Part shown: positions 44,487-52,582 of the stretch, piece by piece | Layout of the letters: the number at the start of each line of letters is the position of its first letter | Numbering within the stretch: position 1 is the first letter of the stretch | Origin: Streptomyces sp. TG1A-8 | Lineage (GTDB): Bacteria > Actinomycetota > Actinomycetes > Streptomycetales > Streptomycetaceae | NCBI RefSeq assembly: GCF_030499535.1 | Contig: NZ_JASTLB010000001.1 | Location: 1,302,001 to 1,366,000, forward strand | Direction: 5' to 3' | DNA length: 64,000 nt | The notes under the pieces: model-generated | Databases searched by the model: none | Told to the model about the DNA's origin: nothing | Seen by the model: only the letters and a program-made list of their open reading frames with translations | Program-made: the position numbers and the translations under genes

Positions 44487-45974
44487 ATGAGCCCTGACGT
44501 CGACCTGACCGCTGTCCCGAAGAACGGCCGGCACGCCCTGCGGGGGCTGCTCGACCTCGACTCCCGGCTCTTCGAGAGGGCCGCCGAGTGGCACTGGCCC
44601 GGCGCCGAACGGGTGCTGCCGAGGCTGAGCCGCGGCGCGAACCACGGCGTGCTGTGGTTCGCGGCGGCGGCGGCGATCGCGGCGAGCCGCACCCCGCGGG
44701 CCCGGCGGGCCGCCACCCGGGGCGTCGCCTCGCTGGGCGTGGCCTCCCTGGCCATCAACACGCTCGGCAAGCGGTCGGTGCGCCGGGCCCGGCCGCTGCT
44801 GGACCCCGTGCCGCTGGCGCGGCGGCTGAAGCGGCAGCCGATCACCACGTCCTTCCCGTCGGGGCACGCCGCGTCGGCGGCCGCCTTCGCGACCGGGGTG
44901 GCCCTGGAGTCGCCGGGGTGGGGCGCGGCGGTGGCGCCGGTGGCGTTCTCCGTGGCGGTGTCCCGCGTCTACACGGGCGTGCACTTCCCGAGCGACGTGC
45001 TGGCCGGGGCGGCGCTGGGCGCGGGCGCCGCGTTCGCCGTGCGGGGCCTGGTGCCGACCCGCGCCCAGGTGACGCCGCCGGCCCGGCCCAGGACCGCGGC
45101 ACCGGCCCTGCCGGAGGGCGAGGGCCTGGTGGTCGTCGCCAACCGGGCCTCCGGCACCTCCGACCGGGTGCGCGTGCTGCAGGAGGCGCTGCCGGGGGCC
45201 GAGACGGTCCTGTGCGAGCCGCAGGAGGTGCAGGAGGAACTGGAGAAGGCGGCGGCGCGGGCGCGGGTGCTCGGGGTGTGCGGGGGCGACGGGACGGTGA
45301 ACGCGGCGGCCGCGGCGGCGTTCCGGCACGGTCTGCCGCTCGCGGTGCTGCCCGGCGGCACGCTCAACCACTTCGCGTACGACCTGAGCGTGGAGAACGA
45401 GCGCAAGCTCGCCGACGCCGTCCGGGAGGGCCAGGCGGTGCGGGTGGACATCGGCCGGTTCGTCGCCGGCGACCGCGAGGGCATCTTCCTGAACACGCTG
45501 AGCCTGGGCGTCTACCCCGAGCTGGTGCGGGTGCGGGAGCACTGGTCGCCCCGGATCGGGGGCTGGCCGGCCGGGGTGCTCGCGGCGCTGCAGGTGCTGC
45601 GCGCCGACCGGCACCCGCTGGAGGTGGAGCTGGGCGGCGAGCGCCGCCCGCTGTGGATGCTGTTCGTCGGCAACGGCGTCTACCACCGGATGGGGCTCGC
45701 GCCCGGCCGGCGGACAGACCTGGCGGACGGGCTGCTGGACGTGCGGGTCGTGCACGGCGGCCGCAGGCCCGCGCTGCGGCTGCTGGCCGCCGCGGCGGCG
45801 GGTCCGCTCACCCGTTCCCCGGGGCACGCGGCGGTCCAGCTGAACCGGCTGCGGCTCACCGGGGTCGCCCCGGGGACGCCCCTGGCGTACGACGGGGAGG
45901 TCACCGAGGTGGGCGGCGACGTGCTGCTGGAGAAGCTGCCCGAGGCCCTGACGGTGTACCGGCCGCTGTCCTGA
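44487..45974 (+). CDS. Bifunctional PAP2 phosphatase / diacylglycerol-type lipid kinase
   Basis: A 495-residue fusion. Residues about 40-195 are a membrane PAP2 domain with the three phosphatase motifs KRSVRRARP, PSGHAAS and SRVYTGVHFPSDVLAG. Residues about 205-490 are a DAGK-type catalytic domain (VVVANRASGTSD, GVCGGDGTVNAAA, LPGGTLNHFAYDL, ADGLLDVRVV, YDGEVTEVGGD). The two halves oppose or complete each other in lipid phosphate turnover, for example dephosphorylating and rephosphorylating lipid carriers. This domain order is known in actinomycetes. Confidence 0.9.
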   Translation: MSPDVDLTAVPKNGRHALRGLLDLDSRLFERAAEWHWPGAERVLPRLSRGANHGVLWFAAAAAIAASRTPRARRAATRGVASLGVASLAINTLGKRSVRRARPLLDPVPLARRLKRQPITTSFPSGHAASAAAFATGVALESPGWGAAVAPVAFSVAVSRVYTGVHFPSDVLAGAALGAGAAFAVRGLVPTRAQVTPPARPRTAAPALPEGEGLVVVANRASGTSDRVRVLQEALPGAETVLCEPQEVQEELEKAAARARVLGVCGGDGTVNAAAAAAFRHGLPLAVLPGGTLNHFAYDLSVENERKLADAVREGQAVRVDIGRFVAGDREGIFLNTLSLGVYPELVRVREHWSPRIGGWPAGVLAALQVLRADRHPLEVELGGERRPLWMLFVGNGVYHRMGLAPGRRTDLADGLLDVRVVHGGRRPALRLLAAAAAGPLTRSPGHAAVQLNRLRLTGVAPGTPLAYDGEVTEVGGDVLLEKLPEALTVYRPLS

Positions 45975-46121
45975 GGGTCCCGCCCCCGCTCCCGCCCCAC
46001 CCCCGCTCCGTCCACATGACGGGACGGGGGTCTCATCATGTGGCATGCGCGCGTACCGTGGAACGCACCGCGGGGCGGGGTCGCCGACCCCGCCCCGGGT
46101 ACGACGAGGAGGGGCACAGCC

Positions 46122-46943
46122 ATGCCGAAGACGCGGGAGACGGCCGTCTACACCCACGGGCACCACGAGTCGGTGCTGCGTTCGCACACCTGGCGGACCG
46201 CCGCCAACTCCGCGGCCTACCTGCTCGGTTCGCTCAAGCCGCACATGCGGATCCTGGACATCGGCTGCGGCCCGGGCACCATCACCGCCGACCTGGCGGA
46301 ACTGGTCCCCGACGGCCACGTCACGGGGGTCGACCACGCGCCGGGGATCCTGGAGCGGGCCCGGGCCACCGCCGCCGGGCGGGGCCTGGCCAACGTGGAC
46401 TTCGCGGTCGCGGACGTCCACGCCCTGGACTACCCGGACGACACCTTCTGCGTGGTCCACGCCCACCAGGTGCTCCAGCACGTCGGCGACCCGGTGCAGG
46501 CGCTGCGCGAGATGCGCCGGGTGACCAGGCCCGGCGGGTTCGTCGCCGTGCGCGACGCGGACTACGCGGCGATGACCTGGTACCCGGAGTCACCCGGCCT
46601 GGACGACTGGCTGGACCTGTACGAGCGGGTCGCCCGCGCCAACGGCGGCGAACCCGACGCCGGGCGCCGGCTGAAGGCGTGGGCGCTGGCCGCCGGGCTG
46701 CGCGACGTCACGGCCACCTCCAGCACCTGGACCTTCGCCACGCCCGAGGAGCGGGCCTGGTGGAGCGGGCTGTGGGCGGAGCGGACCCTGGCCCCGGCGT
46801 ACGCCGACCGCGCCACCGGAAGCGCTCACGCGACCGCCGGGCGGCTGGAGGCGGTGTCGCGGGCGTGGCGGGAGTGGGGCGGGCGCGAGGACGGCTGGTT
46901 CACGGTCCTGCACGGCGAGATCCTGTGCCGCAAGGAGGCCTGA
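46122..46943 (+). CDS. SAM-dependent methyltransferase
   Basis: A 273-residue class I methyltransferase (UbiE/Methyltransf_11 type), ATG 46122 with GAGGAGGGG upstream. Motif I is ILDIGCGPGTIT near residue 43, followed by VTGVDHAPGILERARA, FAVADVHALDYPDDTFCVVHAHQVLQHVGDP and RPGGFVAVRDADYAAMTW. The N-terminal VYTHGHHESVLRSHTWRTAANSAAYLL is characteristic of a streptomycete subgroup. The acceptor is unknown. Confidence 0.9.
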   Translation: MPKTRETAVYTHGHHESVLRSHTWRTAANSAAYLLGSLKPHMRILDIGCGPGTITADLAELVPDGHVTGVDHAPGILERARATAAGRGLANVDFAVADVHALDYPDDTFCVVHAHQVLQHVGDPVQALREMRRVTRPGGFVAVRDADYAAMTWYPESPGLDDWLDLYERVARANGGEPDAGRRLKAWALAAGLRDVTATSSTWTFATPEERAWWSGLWAERTLAPAYADRATGSAHATAGRLEAVSRAWREWGGREDGWFTVLHGEILCRKEA

Positions 46944-46976
46944 CGGACCGGTTCCGTCCCGCGGGCCGTGGAACCG

Positions 46977-47010
46977 GGCCCGGGCACCGTCCCGCGGGAG
47001 TGCCCGGGCC
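46977..47010. terminator. Terminator between methyltransferase and gas vesicle operon
   Basis: Perfect 11-base arms (GGCCCGGGCAC at 46977-46987 and its complement at 47000-47010). It serves the convergent methyltransferase and gvpK genes. A second small hairpin lies at 46948-46977. Confidence 0.7.
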
Positions 47011-47018
47011 GGTGCCGC

Positions 47019-47300
47019 TCAGTCCCGGGGCAGCAGCGGCCCCAGCGGTCCGAGGTCCAGGTTCAGGTCCTCGGGCCGCAGCCCGTAGCGGTCCCGCAGC
47101 TCGGCCATCCGGTCCTCCAGGAGCATCAGGGTGAGCCCGATCCGCTCCTCCTGCTCCTCGGTCAGGTCGCCGGTGTCGAAGCGGCGCACCGCCTGCCGTT
47201 CCATGAGCTGGCGCAACAGCTCCACCACGGTCAGGACGAGTTTCACCAGGTCCCGCTCCACCGTGTCGGGTTCCAGGTCGAGCCGGTTGCGGGCGGTCAT
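47019..47300 (-). CDS. gvpK: Gas vesicle protein GvpK
   Basis: A 93-residue acidic helical protein. LEPDTVERDLVKLVLTVVELLRQLMERQAVRRFDTGDLTEEQEERIGLTLMLLEDRM is the GvpK core. It is the last gene of the operon; its ATG overlaps the gvpS stop (ATGA). GvpK is a minor protein needed for vesicle assembly in other bacteria. Confidence 0.93.
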   Translation of the reverse strand: MTARNRLDLEPDTVERDLVKLVLTVVELLRQLMERQAVRRFDTGDLTEEQEERIGLTLMLLEDRMAELRDRYGLRPEDLNLDLGPLGPLLPRD

Positions 47301-47515
47301 GCGGACTCCTCCACGGGCGGCCGGGCGGCGGGCAGCACCTCGAAGGGCGAGGGAACCTGTTCGTTCACCGAGCTGATCAGGGCGTTCAGGTCGATGCGGA
47401 CGAGGTCGACGTCCGCGATCCGCAGGGTGATGTCACCGGTGATGACGACCCCGCCGGCCAGCAGCCGGTCGAGCAGGTCGACCAGCGCGACCTCGCGGCG
47501 TTCGACGACGGTCAC
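47297..47515 (-). CDS. gvpS: Gas vesicle protein GvpS (GvpA-like)
   Basis: A 72-residue GvpA-family paralogue, too small to stand out by length. REVALVDLLDRLLAGGVVITGDITLRIADVDLVRIDLNALISSV shows the alpha-beta-beta-alpha core shared with GvpA and GvpJ. GTG 47515 overlaps the gvpL stop (GTGA), and its own stop overlaps gvpK. It is a presumed minor shell or nucleation component. Confidence 0.9.
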   Translation of the reverse strand: MTVVERREVALVDLLDRLLAGGVVITGDITLRIADVDLVRIDLNALISSVNEQVPSPFEVLPAARPPVEESA

Positions 47516-48264
47516 TGCTCCTCCCCGGTGAACGAGTAGGCGGCCCACGGCCCCGTCAGCTCCACGCGGAGCCCGGGCACCTCGTCCTTCGTCCGGTCCA
47601 CCAGCTCCACGAACTCCTCGGAGTCCGCGCGCCGCACCAGATAGGCGGCGTTGAGCACGTTGCGGCCCGGGGCCCGGGACAGCGCGGAGTTCTGCGGGGG
47701 GTGCATCCGGGAGTCCTCGGCGCGCTCCGCGAGCCGCTCGTGCAGGCTCTGCGCGAACGCCTCGGCCCGCTGCCACTTCTCCTCGTTCGCGTGCGTGTCC
47801 TGCCGCCTGCGGCGCAGGTAGTCCCGGCCGCTGGCGGGCTTCGCCGGGGGGGCGGGCTCGGCCGGCTCGCTCTCCACGTACACCTTCACCCCCCACTCCA
47901 CCCGGCCCTCCAGCCGGTCCAGGATGCGGCGGAAGTCGTCCTCGCGCTCCTCGATCATCGCGCGGACCCCGCTGTCGTCCCGGAAGACGGTCGCGAGCCG
48001 CAGCGGCAGCGGCGTGGTGACGGTGGTGAGCGCGTCGATGACGCCCTGGTGGGCGCGGGCGGTCGCGGAGAGCCAGTCCAGGTCCTCCAGGTGGGAGCGC
48101 AGCGCATCCTCGCAGAAGTCGCCCTCCGGAACCTGGCTGACGACCGCGACCAGCCCGTGGTGGTGCAGCAGTCCCGGCGGGGCACCGCCGACACCGGTCA
48201 GCTCGGCCTGCAGGGGCGCGCCGGGCGGACGGCACACGGCGTAGACGTACCGCAGTCCGGTCAC
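47512..48264 (-). CDS. gvpL: Gas vesicle protein GvpL (GvpF/GvpL family)
   Basis: A 250-residue protein, GTG 48264 inside the gvpJ stop (GTGA), with GAGGGAGG upstream. LRYVYAVC begins the family fold; PLPLRLATVFRDDSGVRAMIEER and GRVEWGVKVYVE, then NAAYLVRRADSEEFVELVDRT and GPWAAYSF, match GvpF/GvpL. It is paralogous to gvpF in this operon. In other species these proteins bind GvpA and act early in assembly. Confidence 0.93.
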   Translation of the reverse strand: MTGLRYVYAVCRPPGAPLQAELTGVGGAPPGLLHHHGLVAVVSQVPEGDFCEDALRSHLEDLDWLSATARAHQGVIDALTTVTTPLPLRLATVFRDDSGVRAMIEEREDDFRRILDRLEGRVEWGVKVYVESEPAEPAPPAKPASGRDYLRRRRQDTHANEEKWQRAEAFAQSLHERLAERAEDSRMHPPQNSALSRAPGRNVLNAAYLVRRADSEEFVELVDRTKDEVPGLRVELTGPWAAYSFTGEEQ

Positions 48265-48596
48265 GGAGCCTCCCTCGGCACGCGGCCCGATTCCAGTTCC
48301 TCCAGGCGCGCCAGGCGTTCGCGCAGTTCGGCGTTCTCCCGGGCCAGTTCGTCCCGGCGTGCCCCGGAGGACAGCGCCGGGTCGGTCTCCCACCAGTCGA
48401 TCCCCATCTCCTTGGCCTTGTCGACCGAGGCGACGATCAGCCGGAGCTTGATCGTGAGCAGTTCGATGTCGAGCAGGTTGATCCTGATGTCACCCGCGAT
48501 GACGACACCCTTGTCGAGCACGCGCTCCAGGATGTCGGCGAGGTTGGCCCCTCCGCCCTGTCCGTAGGGCTCGGGGAACCGGCCGGCCGTCGTCAT
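48261..48596 (-). CDS. gvpJ: Gas vesicle protein GvpJ (GvpA-like)
   Basis: A 111-residue GvpA-family paralogue. ANLADILERVLDKGVVIAGDIRINLLDIELLTIKLRLIVASVDKAKEMG is the core, followed by a charged coiled-coil-like tail (DELARENAELRERLARLEELE). It overlaps gvpZ and gvpL by 4 bases each. GvpJ is implicated in vesicle tip formation elsewhere. Confidence 0.92.
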   Translation of the reverse strand: MTTAGRFPEPYGQGGGANLADILERVLDKGVVIAGDIRINLLDIELLTIKLRLIVASVDKAKEMGIDWWETDPALSSGARRDELARENAELRERLARLEELESGRVPREAP

Positions 48597-49888
48597 CGAC
48601 GGCTCCCTCGCTCGGCGTACTCGGGCTCCTCTTCCTCCTCGTACTCCACCTCTTCCTCGTCCTCGTCCTCGTCAGCGGGCGCCTCGGCGTCCGCCGCGTC
48701 CTCGTACTCCTCGTCCTCTTCCTCCTCGGGCACCTCGGCGTCCTCGTCGTCCTCGGCGTCCGCCACGTCCTCGGCGTACGGACCCTCCTCGGCGTCCTCT
48801 TCCCCGTCCTCGGCGTCCTCGTCCTCGTACGCGGTGTCCTCGTACTCGGCGTCCTCGTCCTCGCCGGCCTCCTCGTCGGCCTCCGCCTCGGGAGCCCCGT
48901 CCTCGTCCTCGCCGGCCTCCTCGTCGGTGACGTCCTCGCCGGACGCCTCCTCGTCGGAGGCCCCGGACCGCGAGTCCTCGGCGTCGGAGTCCCGGGCGTC
49001 CTGCGCCTGCTGCTCCTCTTCCTCGGCGACCGCGTCCTCGTGGCTGCGCACGACCTCGCCGTCGCGGATCTCACCGCGCCAGCCGTCCTGGGCCTCGCCC
49101 TTGAGGCTGATGAAGCGGGCGAAGTTCTTCAGGTCCAGCCTGGCCCGGCGGCCCTGGGCGCGCCAGATGTTGCCGGTCTTCTCGAAGAGGCCGCTCGGGT
49201 AGTACTCCATGACCAGCAGGACGCGGGTGAGGTTTTCCCCGAGCGGGTGGAAGGTGATGACGCCCTTGGTGGTGCCCTTGGCGCCCTCCGACGTCCACTG
49301 GATGCGGTGGTCGGGCAGCTGCTCGGTGGTGTGGGCCTTCCAGCTGCGGTTGGACCAGAAGACCTTCGCCTGCCAGTCGGAGGTGGTGTCGTCGGCGCGG
49401 TTCGCGCTCTTGACGCCCTTGGCGAAGGTGCTGAAGTCCTGGTACTGGGTCCACTGGTCGTAGGCCGTGCGCAGCGGCACGCCGACGTCGATGGACTCCA
49501 TGATGACGGTGGGCTTGTTGCCCCCTCCGCCCTTTCTCCTGCCCTTCCCACCGCCGCCGAGATTCTTCACCGCGCCCATGACGTTCTCCTTGACGCGCGA
49601 GGCCCCGAGTTCCACTGCGGTGCGCAGCGGGCCCTTGCCCTCGGCGAGCTTGCGGCCGCCGTCGAGGGCAAGCTTGGCGAAGCCCGGGCTGTTGCCCTCG
49701 GCGATGTCGTTGAGCCTGCTCGTGGTCTGGCCGAGCTTGCGGCCCAGGCCCGCCAGCACGCGCTGGGCCTGGGCTGACAGGTATTCCTGCGCCTCCGACT
49801 TCAGGCGGTCGGCGGCCTCACTGTGGGCGAGATCGGTCAACGGGTTGTCCTTGGCCTTGTCCCTGGCCGCCCCGACGGTCTCGGTCAT
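48593..49888 (-). CDS. gvpZ: Gas vesicle operon SRPBCC protein with long acidic tail (GvpZ)
   Basis: A 431-residue protein. Residues 1-120 are helical and charged with a glycine/lysine-rich stretch (NLGGGGKGRRKGGGGN). Residues about 126-270 form an SRPBCC (START/polyketide-cyclase-like) domain: VIMESIDVGVPLRTAYDQWTQYQDF ... ITFHPLGENLTRVLLVMEYYPSGLFEKTGNIW. From about 275 to 431 roughly two thirds of residues are Asp or Glu. The position between gvpY and gvpJ, with ATGA overlaps on both sides, identifies it as GvpZ of the Streptomyces order. The function is unproven; the acidic tail resembles a chaperone or a spacer that keeps assemblies soluble. Confidence 0.85.
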   Translation of the reverse strand: MTETVGAARDKAKDNPLTDLAHSEAADRLKSEAQEYLSAQAQRVLAGLGRKLGQTTSRLNDIAEGNSPGFAKLALDGGRKLAEGKGPLRTAVELGASRVKENVMGAVKNLGGGGKGRRKGGGGNKPTVIMESIDVGVPLRTAYDQWTQYQDFSTFAKGVKSANRADDTTSDWQAKVFWSNRSWKAHTTEQLPDHRIQWTSEGAKGTTKGVITFHPLGENLTRVLLVMEYYPSGLFEKTGNIWRAQGRRARLDLKNFARFISLKGEAQDGWRGEIRDGEVVRSHEDAVAEEEEQQAQDARDSDAEDSRSGASDEEASGEDVTDEEAGEDEDGAPEAEADEEAGEDEDAEYEDTAYEDEDAEDGEEDAEEGPYAEDVADAEDDEDAEVPEEEEDEEYEDAADAEAPADEDEDEEEVEYEEEEEPEYAERGSRR

Positions 49889-50556
49889 CGGTCATCGCCG
49901 CCCTTCGGCAGCTGGGAGCGGGCGCCGCCGGCCGCGGCGGTCTTCTTCGCGGCCGTCTTGCGGCCCGCGTCGGTCCTCTTGGCCGCCGTCTTCTTCGCCG
50001 GGGCCTTGGCCTGCGCGGCCTTCTTGGCGGGGGCGTCCTTCGACGGCGCCTTCTTGGCCGCCTTCCTGCGCGGCGGCCCCTCCTGCCGGGCCCCGCCGTC
50101 GTCGCCCTCCTGCTCCACCTTGTCACGGTCGCCGGAGTCGCGCTCGGCCGCGTCCCGGCCGTCGGAGCCTGCGCGGGCGTCCTCGTCGTCGCGCTGCTCG
50201 TCCCGGTCGTCCTGCTCGTCGGAGCCGGTGCCGGGCACCACCCCGGAGAGCTGGTCGCGCACCTGGGCGGTCCGGCCCTGCAGCCGGTCGGCGAGCGCGG
50301 TCATCTGCCGCTCGACCATGGCCCCGGAAGCGGCCTTGCCGACGCCCCGCAGGTCCTGACGGAGCTGGTCCCCGATCTCCTTGAACTGCGGATTGTCACG
50401 CAGCTGCTGGCTCACCAGTTCGGCGACTCCCCGGGGGCTCAGGTTGAGCTTCTTGCCGGCCACGAGGGAGCCGACGGCGAGCGCCATCTTCAGTTTCTTC
50501 GTACGTCCCAGAAAGTACCCGGCCCCTATGGCGAGGCCCAGTCCCGTGCGGTTCAT
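49885..50556 (-). CDS. gvpY: Gas vesicle operon protein GvpY with basic Lys/Ala tail
   Basis: A 223-residue protein, ATG 50556 overlapping gvpG (ATGA). The N-terminus LGLAIGAGYFLGRTKKLKMALAVGSLVAGKKL is a membrane-like segment with a basic patch, followed by a helical region to about residue 110, an acidic stretch (about 110-150) and a strongly basic tail (about 155-223: KKAAKKAPSKDAPAKKAAQA-type repeats) like histone H1 C-termini. No enzyme motif is present. Identity rests on operon position. Confidence 0.82.
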   Translation of the reverse strand: MNRTGLGLAIGAGYFLGRTKKLKMALAVGSLVAGKKLNLSPRGVAELVSQQLRDNPQFKEIGDQLRQDLRGVGKAASGAMVERQMTALADRLQGRTAQVRDQLSGVVPGTGSDEQDDRDEQRDDEDARAGSDGRDAAERDSGDRDKVEQEGDDGGARQEGPPRRKAAKKAPSKDAPAKKAAQAKAPAKKTAAKRTDAGRKTAAKKTAAAGGARSQLPKGGDDR

Positions 50557-50816
50557 CGTGTCGTCCCGTCGCCAGTGTTCGTGCCGGAGCGCAGGGCGGT
50601 CTCCAGCCGGTCGAGGAGTTCGTCCTCGCGCCGGTCGAACTCCTCCTCGGTGATCTCGCCCGCCTCGAGCTGCTCTTCGAGCCGGGCGAGATCGGCCCGT
50701 ACGGTGGCGGGGTCGTAGTAGATCCGCTCCGCCTCCTGGAGCACCTGCCTGATCGCCCACGCGCCTCCGCGCACCGGTGCGAAGGGCAGCAGCAGCACCT
50801 CGCCGATCAGTCCCAT
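50553..50816 (-). CDS. gvpG: Gas vesicle protein GvpG
   Basis: An 87-residue protein with the GvpG pattern MGLIGEVLLLPFAPVRGGAWAIRQVLQEAERIYYDP, then LARLEEQLEAGEITEEEFDRREDELLDRL. It begins 41 bases after gvpF, with AAGGGAGAA upstream, and its stop overlaps gvpY. GvpG is a minor assembly factor. Confidence 0.93.
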   Translation of the reverse strand: MGLIGEVLLLPFAPVRGGAWAIRQVLQEAERIYYDPATVRADLARLEEQLEAGEITEEEFDRREDELLDRLETALRSGTNTGDGTTR

Positions 50817-50857
50817 GGTGTTCTCCCTTCCGTCGGGGTCCGTACGGGCCCGGACCG

Positions 50858-51628
50858 CTATTGCGCGCCGAAGCCCGCGCCGGCCGCGCTGCCCGCGGGC
50901 TCGGCGGGGCCGGGCTCCACGAAGCTGTACGGGGGCAGCGGGCCGTTCACCCGCAGCTCCAGGTGGGCGTGGCTCCTGCGGACCTCCTCGACGGCGGCGA
51001 TGAAGTCCCCGGCCGAGTCGCGGGCCACCAGGAACGACACGTTGAGCAGCCAGCCGGTGGACTGCGGGCCCACGCTGGTCGCGGCGGCGGCCGGCTCCAG
51101 CAGGCCCTGCACCTCGGTGGCGTCCTCCCCCTCCTTGGCCTGCACGGCGGCGGCGACCATCTCACCGAGGCGGATCTTGTCCTCGTAACTCCCGCCGCCC
51201 GCCTTGCGGTTGGCCTCGGCGAGGGAGCGCAGCTCCGCGTTCTCGGCCATCACGCGGTGCAGGACGGCCTCCTCGACGTGGCTGGCCTTGACGTTGTACT
51301 CGACCTTGCCGTCCAGCTCGCGCAGCCGCTCCTGGTAGTGGGCGGAGCGCTCGGTGAGCACCTGGGTGACGGCGTCGTCGTCGGGGGCGACGCTGCCGAA
51401 CCGCATGGGCAGCACGCAGCCGCCCGTGCCGGCCTCGGCGAGCACATTCTGGTGGGCGAGCAGGTCCCTGCGCTTGGGGCGCAGGTCCTCCGGGGCGTCA
51501 CTGACCACGGCGGCCAGGTCGCCGGCCGTGAGGACGCGCACCGCCAGCGGCGGCTCGCCCACGCCGGTCGTGCCCTCGGGCAGCGCCGGGTGCGACCGGG
51601 CGGTGATCCCGTAGACGTACGTGCTCAC
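50858..51628 (-). CDS. gvpF: Gas vesicle protein GvpF
   Basis: A 256-residue GvpF/GvpL-family protein. [10 protein letters not shown] starts the fold; [64 protein letters not shown] and [12 protein letters not shown] are the conserved blocks. GTG 51628 overlaps the gvpA stop (GTGA). The acid-rich middle differs from gvpL. Confidence 0.94.
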   Translation of the reverse strand: MSTYVYGITARSHPALPEGTTGVGEPPLAVRVLTAGDLAAVVSDAPEDLRPKRRDLLAHQNVLAEAGTGGCVLPMRFGSVAPDDDAVTQVLTERSAHYQERLRELDGKVEYNVKASHVEEAVLHRVMAENAELRSLAEANRKAGGGSYEDKIRLGEMVAAAVQAKEGEDATEVQGLLEPAAAATSVGPQSTGWLLNVSFLVARDSAGDFIAAVEEVRRSHAHLELRVNGPLPPYSFVEPGPAEPAGSAAGAGFGAQ

Positions 51629-52047
51629 TCCTGCTCCTCCTTCCGGCGGGCCGTGGTCTTGCGGGCGCGCGGCCGGGGTTCGGCCTCACCCTCGTCGCGG
51701 GCCTGCTTGAAGGCGTCGGATATGGTCTGGGCGGCGCCGGACAGCGCGCCCTTGGACTTGCCGCGGGCACCGGACTCGGTGACCTCGCCGACGATCTCGG
51801 GCAGGCCGGGGCTCTTGTTCGGGCCCGACTCCAGGTCGAGGCGGTTGCACGCCTCGGCGAAGCGCAGGTACGTGTCGACGCTGGCGACCACGACCCGGAC
51901 GTCGATCTTCAGGATCTCGATGCCGACCAGGGAGACGCGCACGAACGCGTCGATCACCAGGCCGCGGTCGAGGACCAGTTCCAAAACGTCGTAGAGGCCG
52001 CTGCTGCCGCCTCCGCCGCCGGTCTGCTGTGCCGGTACTACGGTCAT
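51625..52047 (-). CDS. gvpA: Gas vesicle structural protein GvpA
   Basis: A 140-residue GvpA with the core [54 protein letters not shown], which builds the ribbed shell. It is about twice the length of cyanobacterial GvpA because of a C-terminal extension (about residues 75-140) ending in a basic, Lys/Arg-rich tail; such extensions occur in streptomycetes. ATG 52047 has GAGGA upstream. Confidence 0.94.
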   Translation of the reverse strand: MTVVPAQQTGGGGGSSGLYDVLELVLDRGLVIDAFVRVSLVGIEILKIDVRVVVASVDTYLRFAEACNRLDLESGPNKSPGLPEIVGEVTESGARGKSKGALSGAAQTISDAFKQARDEGEAEPRPRARKTTARRKEEQE

Positions 52048-52117
52048 GCCGGCCCATCCTCCTCGTAAGTCGTCGATTGCGCGGTGTGCGCGGGAACGCG
52101 GTGCGCGGGCGAGCGGC

Positions 52118-52498
52118 CTAGTGGCCGCCCCGGCGCGCGTCGGCCCGCCCCCGCTCGTAACGGCGGACACGCCGGTAGCCGGTCAGCTCCCCCTCCGGGT
52201 CGAGCTCGACCTGGTAGCTCCCCATCAGGCTCATGGTGTCCGGCACCCTCTCCAGTTCGAGGACCTCCACCTCCAGTGACCACCCGTCCTCGGTCTGCTC
52301 GAAGGAGGACACCGATTCGGGGGTGAGGCCGGTGAGCTCGGCGAGCTGGGCGCGCGCCTGGCGCAGCACCTCCATGGGGCTCGGCCGGCGGCGGCGCGCC
52401 GCGTGCTGCCGTGTGTCGTCCTGCGTCTCCTGCGCTTCCTGCGAATCCTGGGGTTCTTGTGAACTCTGTGACTGAGATGTGTTCTTTGTGTTCGACAT
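52118..52498 (-). CDS. gvpO: Gas vesicle protein GvpO
   Basis: A 126-residue protein and first gene of the operon. The N-terminus is Ser/Gln/Glu-rich and disordered; the conserved GvpO domain follows: [82 protein letters not shown] 52498 with AGAGG five bases upstream is preferred over GTG 52504. The promoter should lie in the 80 bases up to the ligD-like stop, but no convincing pair was found. Confidence 0.92.
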   Translation of the reverse strand: MSNTKNTSQSQSSQEPQDSQEAQETQDDTRQHAARRRRPSPMEVLRQARAQLAELTGLTPESVSSFEQTEDGWSLEVEVLELERVPDTMSLMGSYQVELDPEGELTGYRRVRRYERGRADARRGGH

Positions 52499-52582
52499 GG
52501 CCACCTCTCATTGCGGGTGACCGCTAACCCCTTGGCCAAACCTTCACGGGCCCGTGACCGGGCGGGCCCGCATCACCGCAGG

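Noticed and set aside
48834..49202. Ser-rich plus-strand frame opposite the acidic tail of GvpZ
   Set aside because: It is the complement of Glu/Asp codons (GAG/GAC read as TCC/GTC). There is no start signal or homology.
52505..52582. Sigma-B-like promoter before gvpO (GGGTTA as -10)
   Set aside because: A GGGTTA is present on the minus strand, but no matching -35 element lies at the required distance, so the call was not supported.
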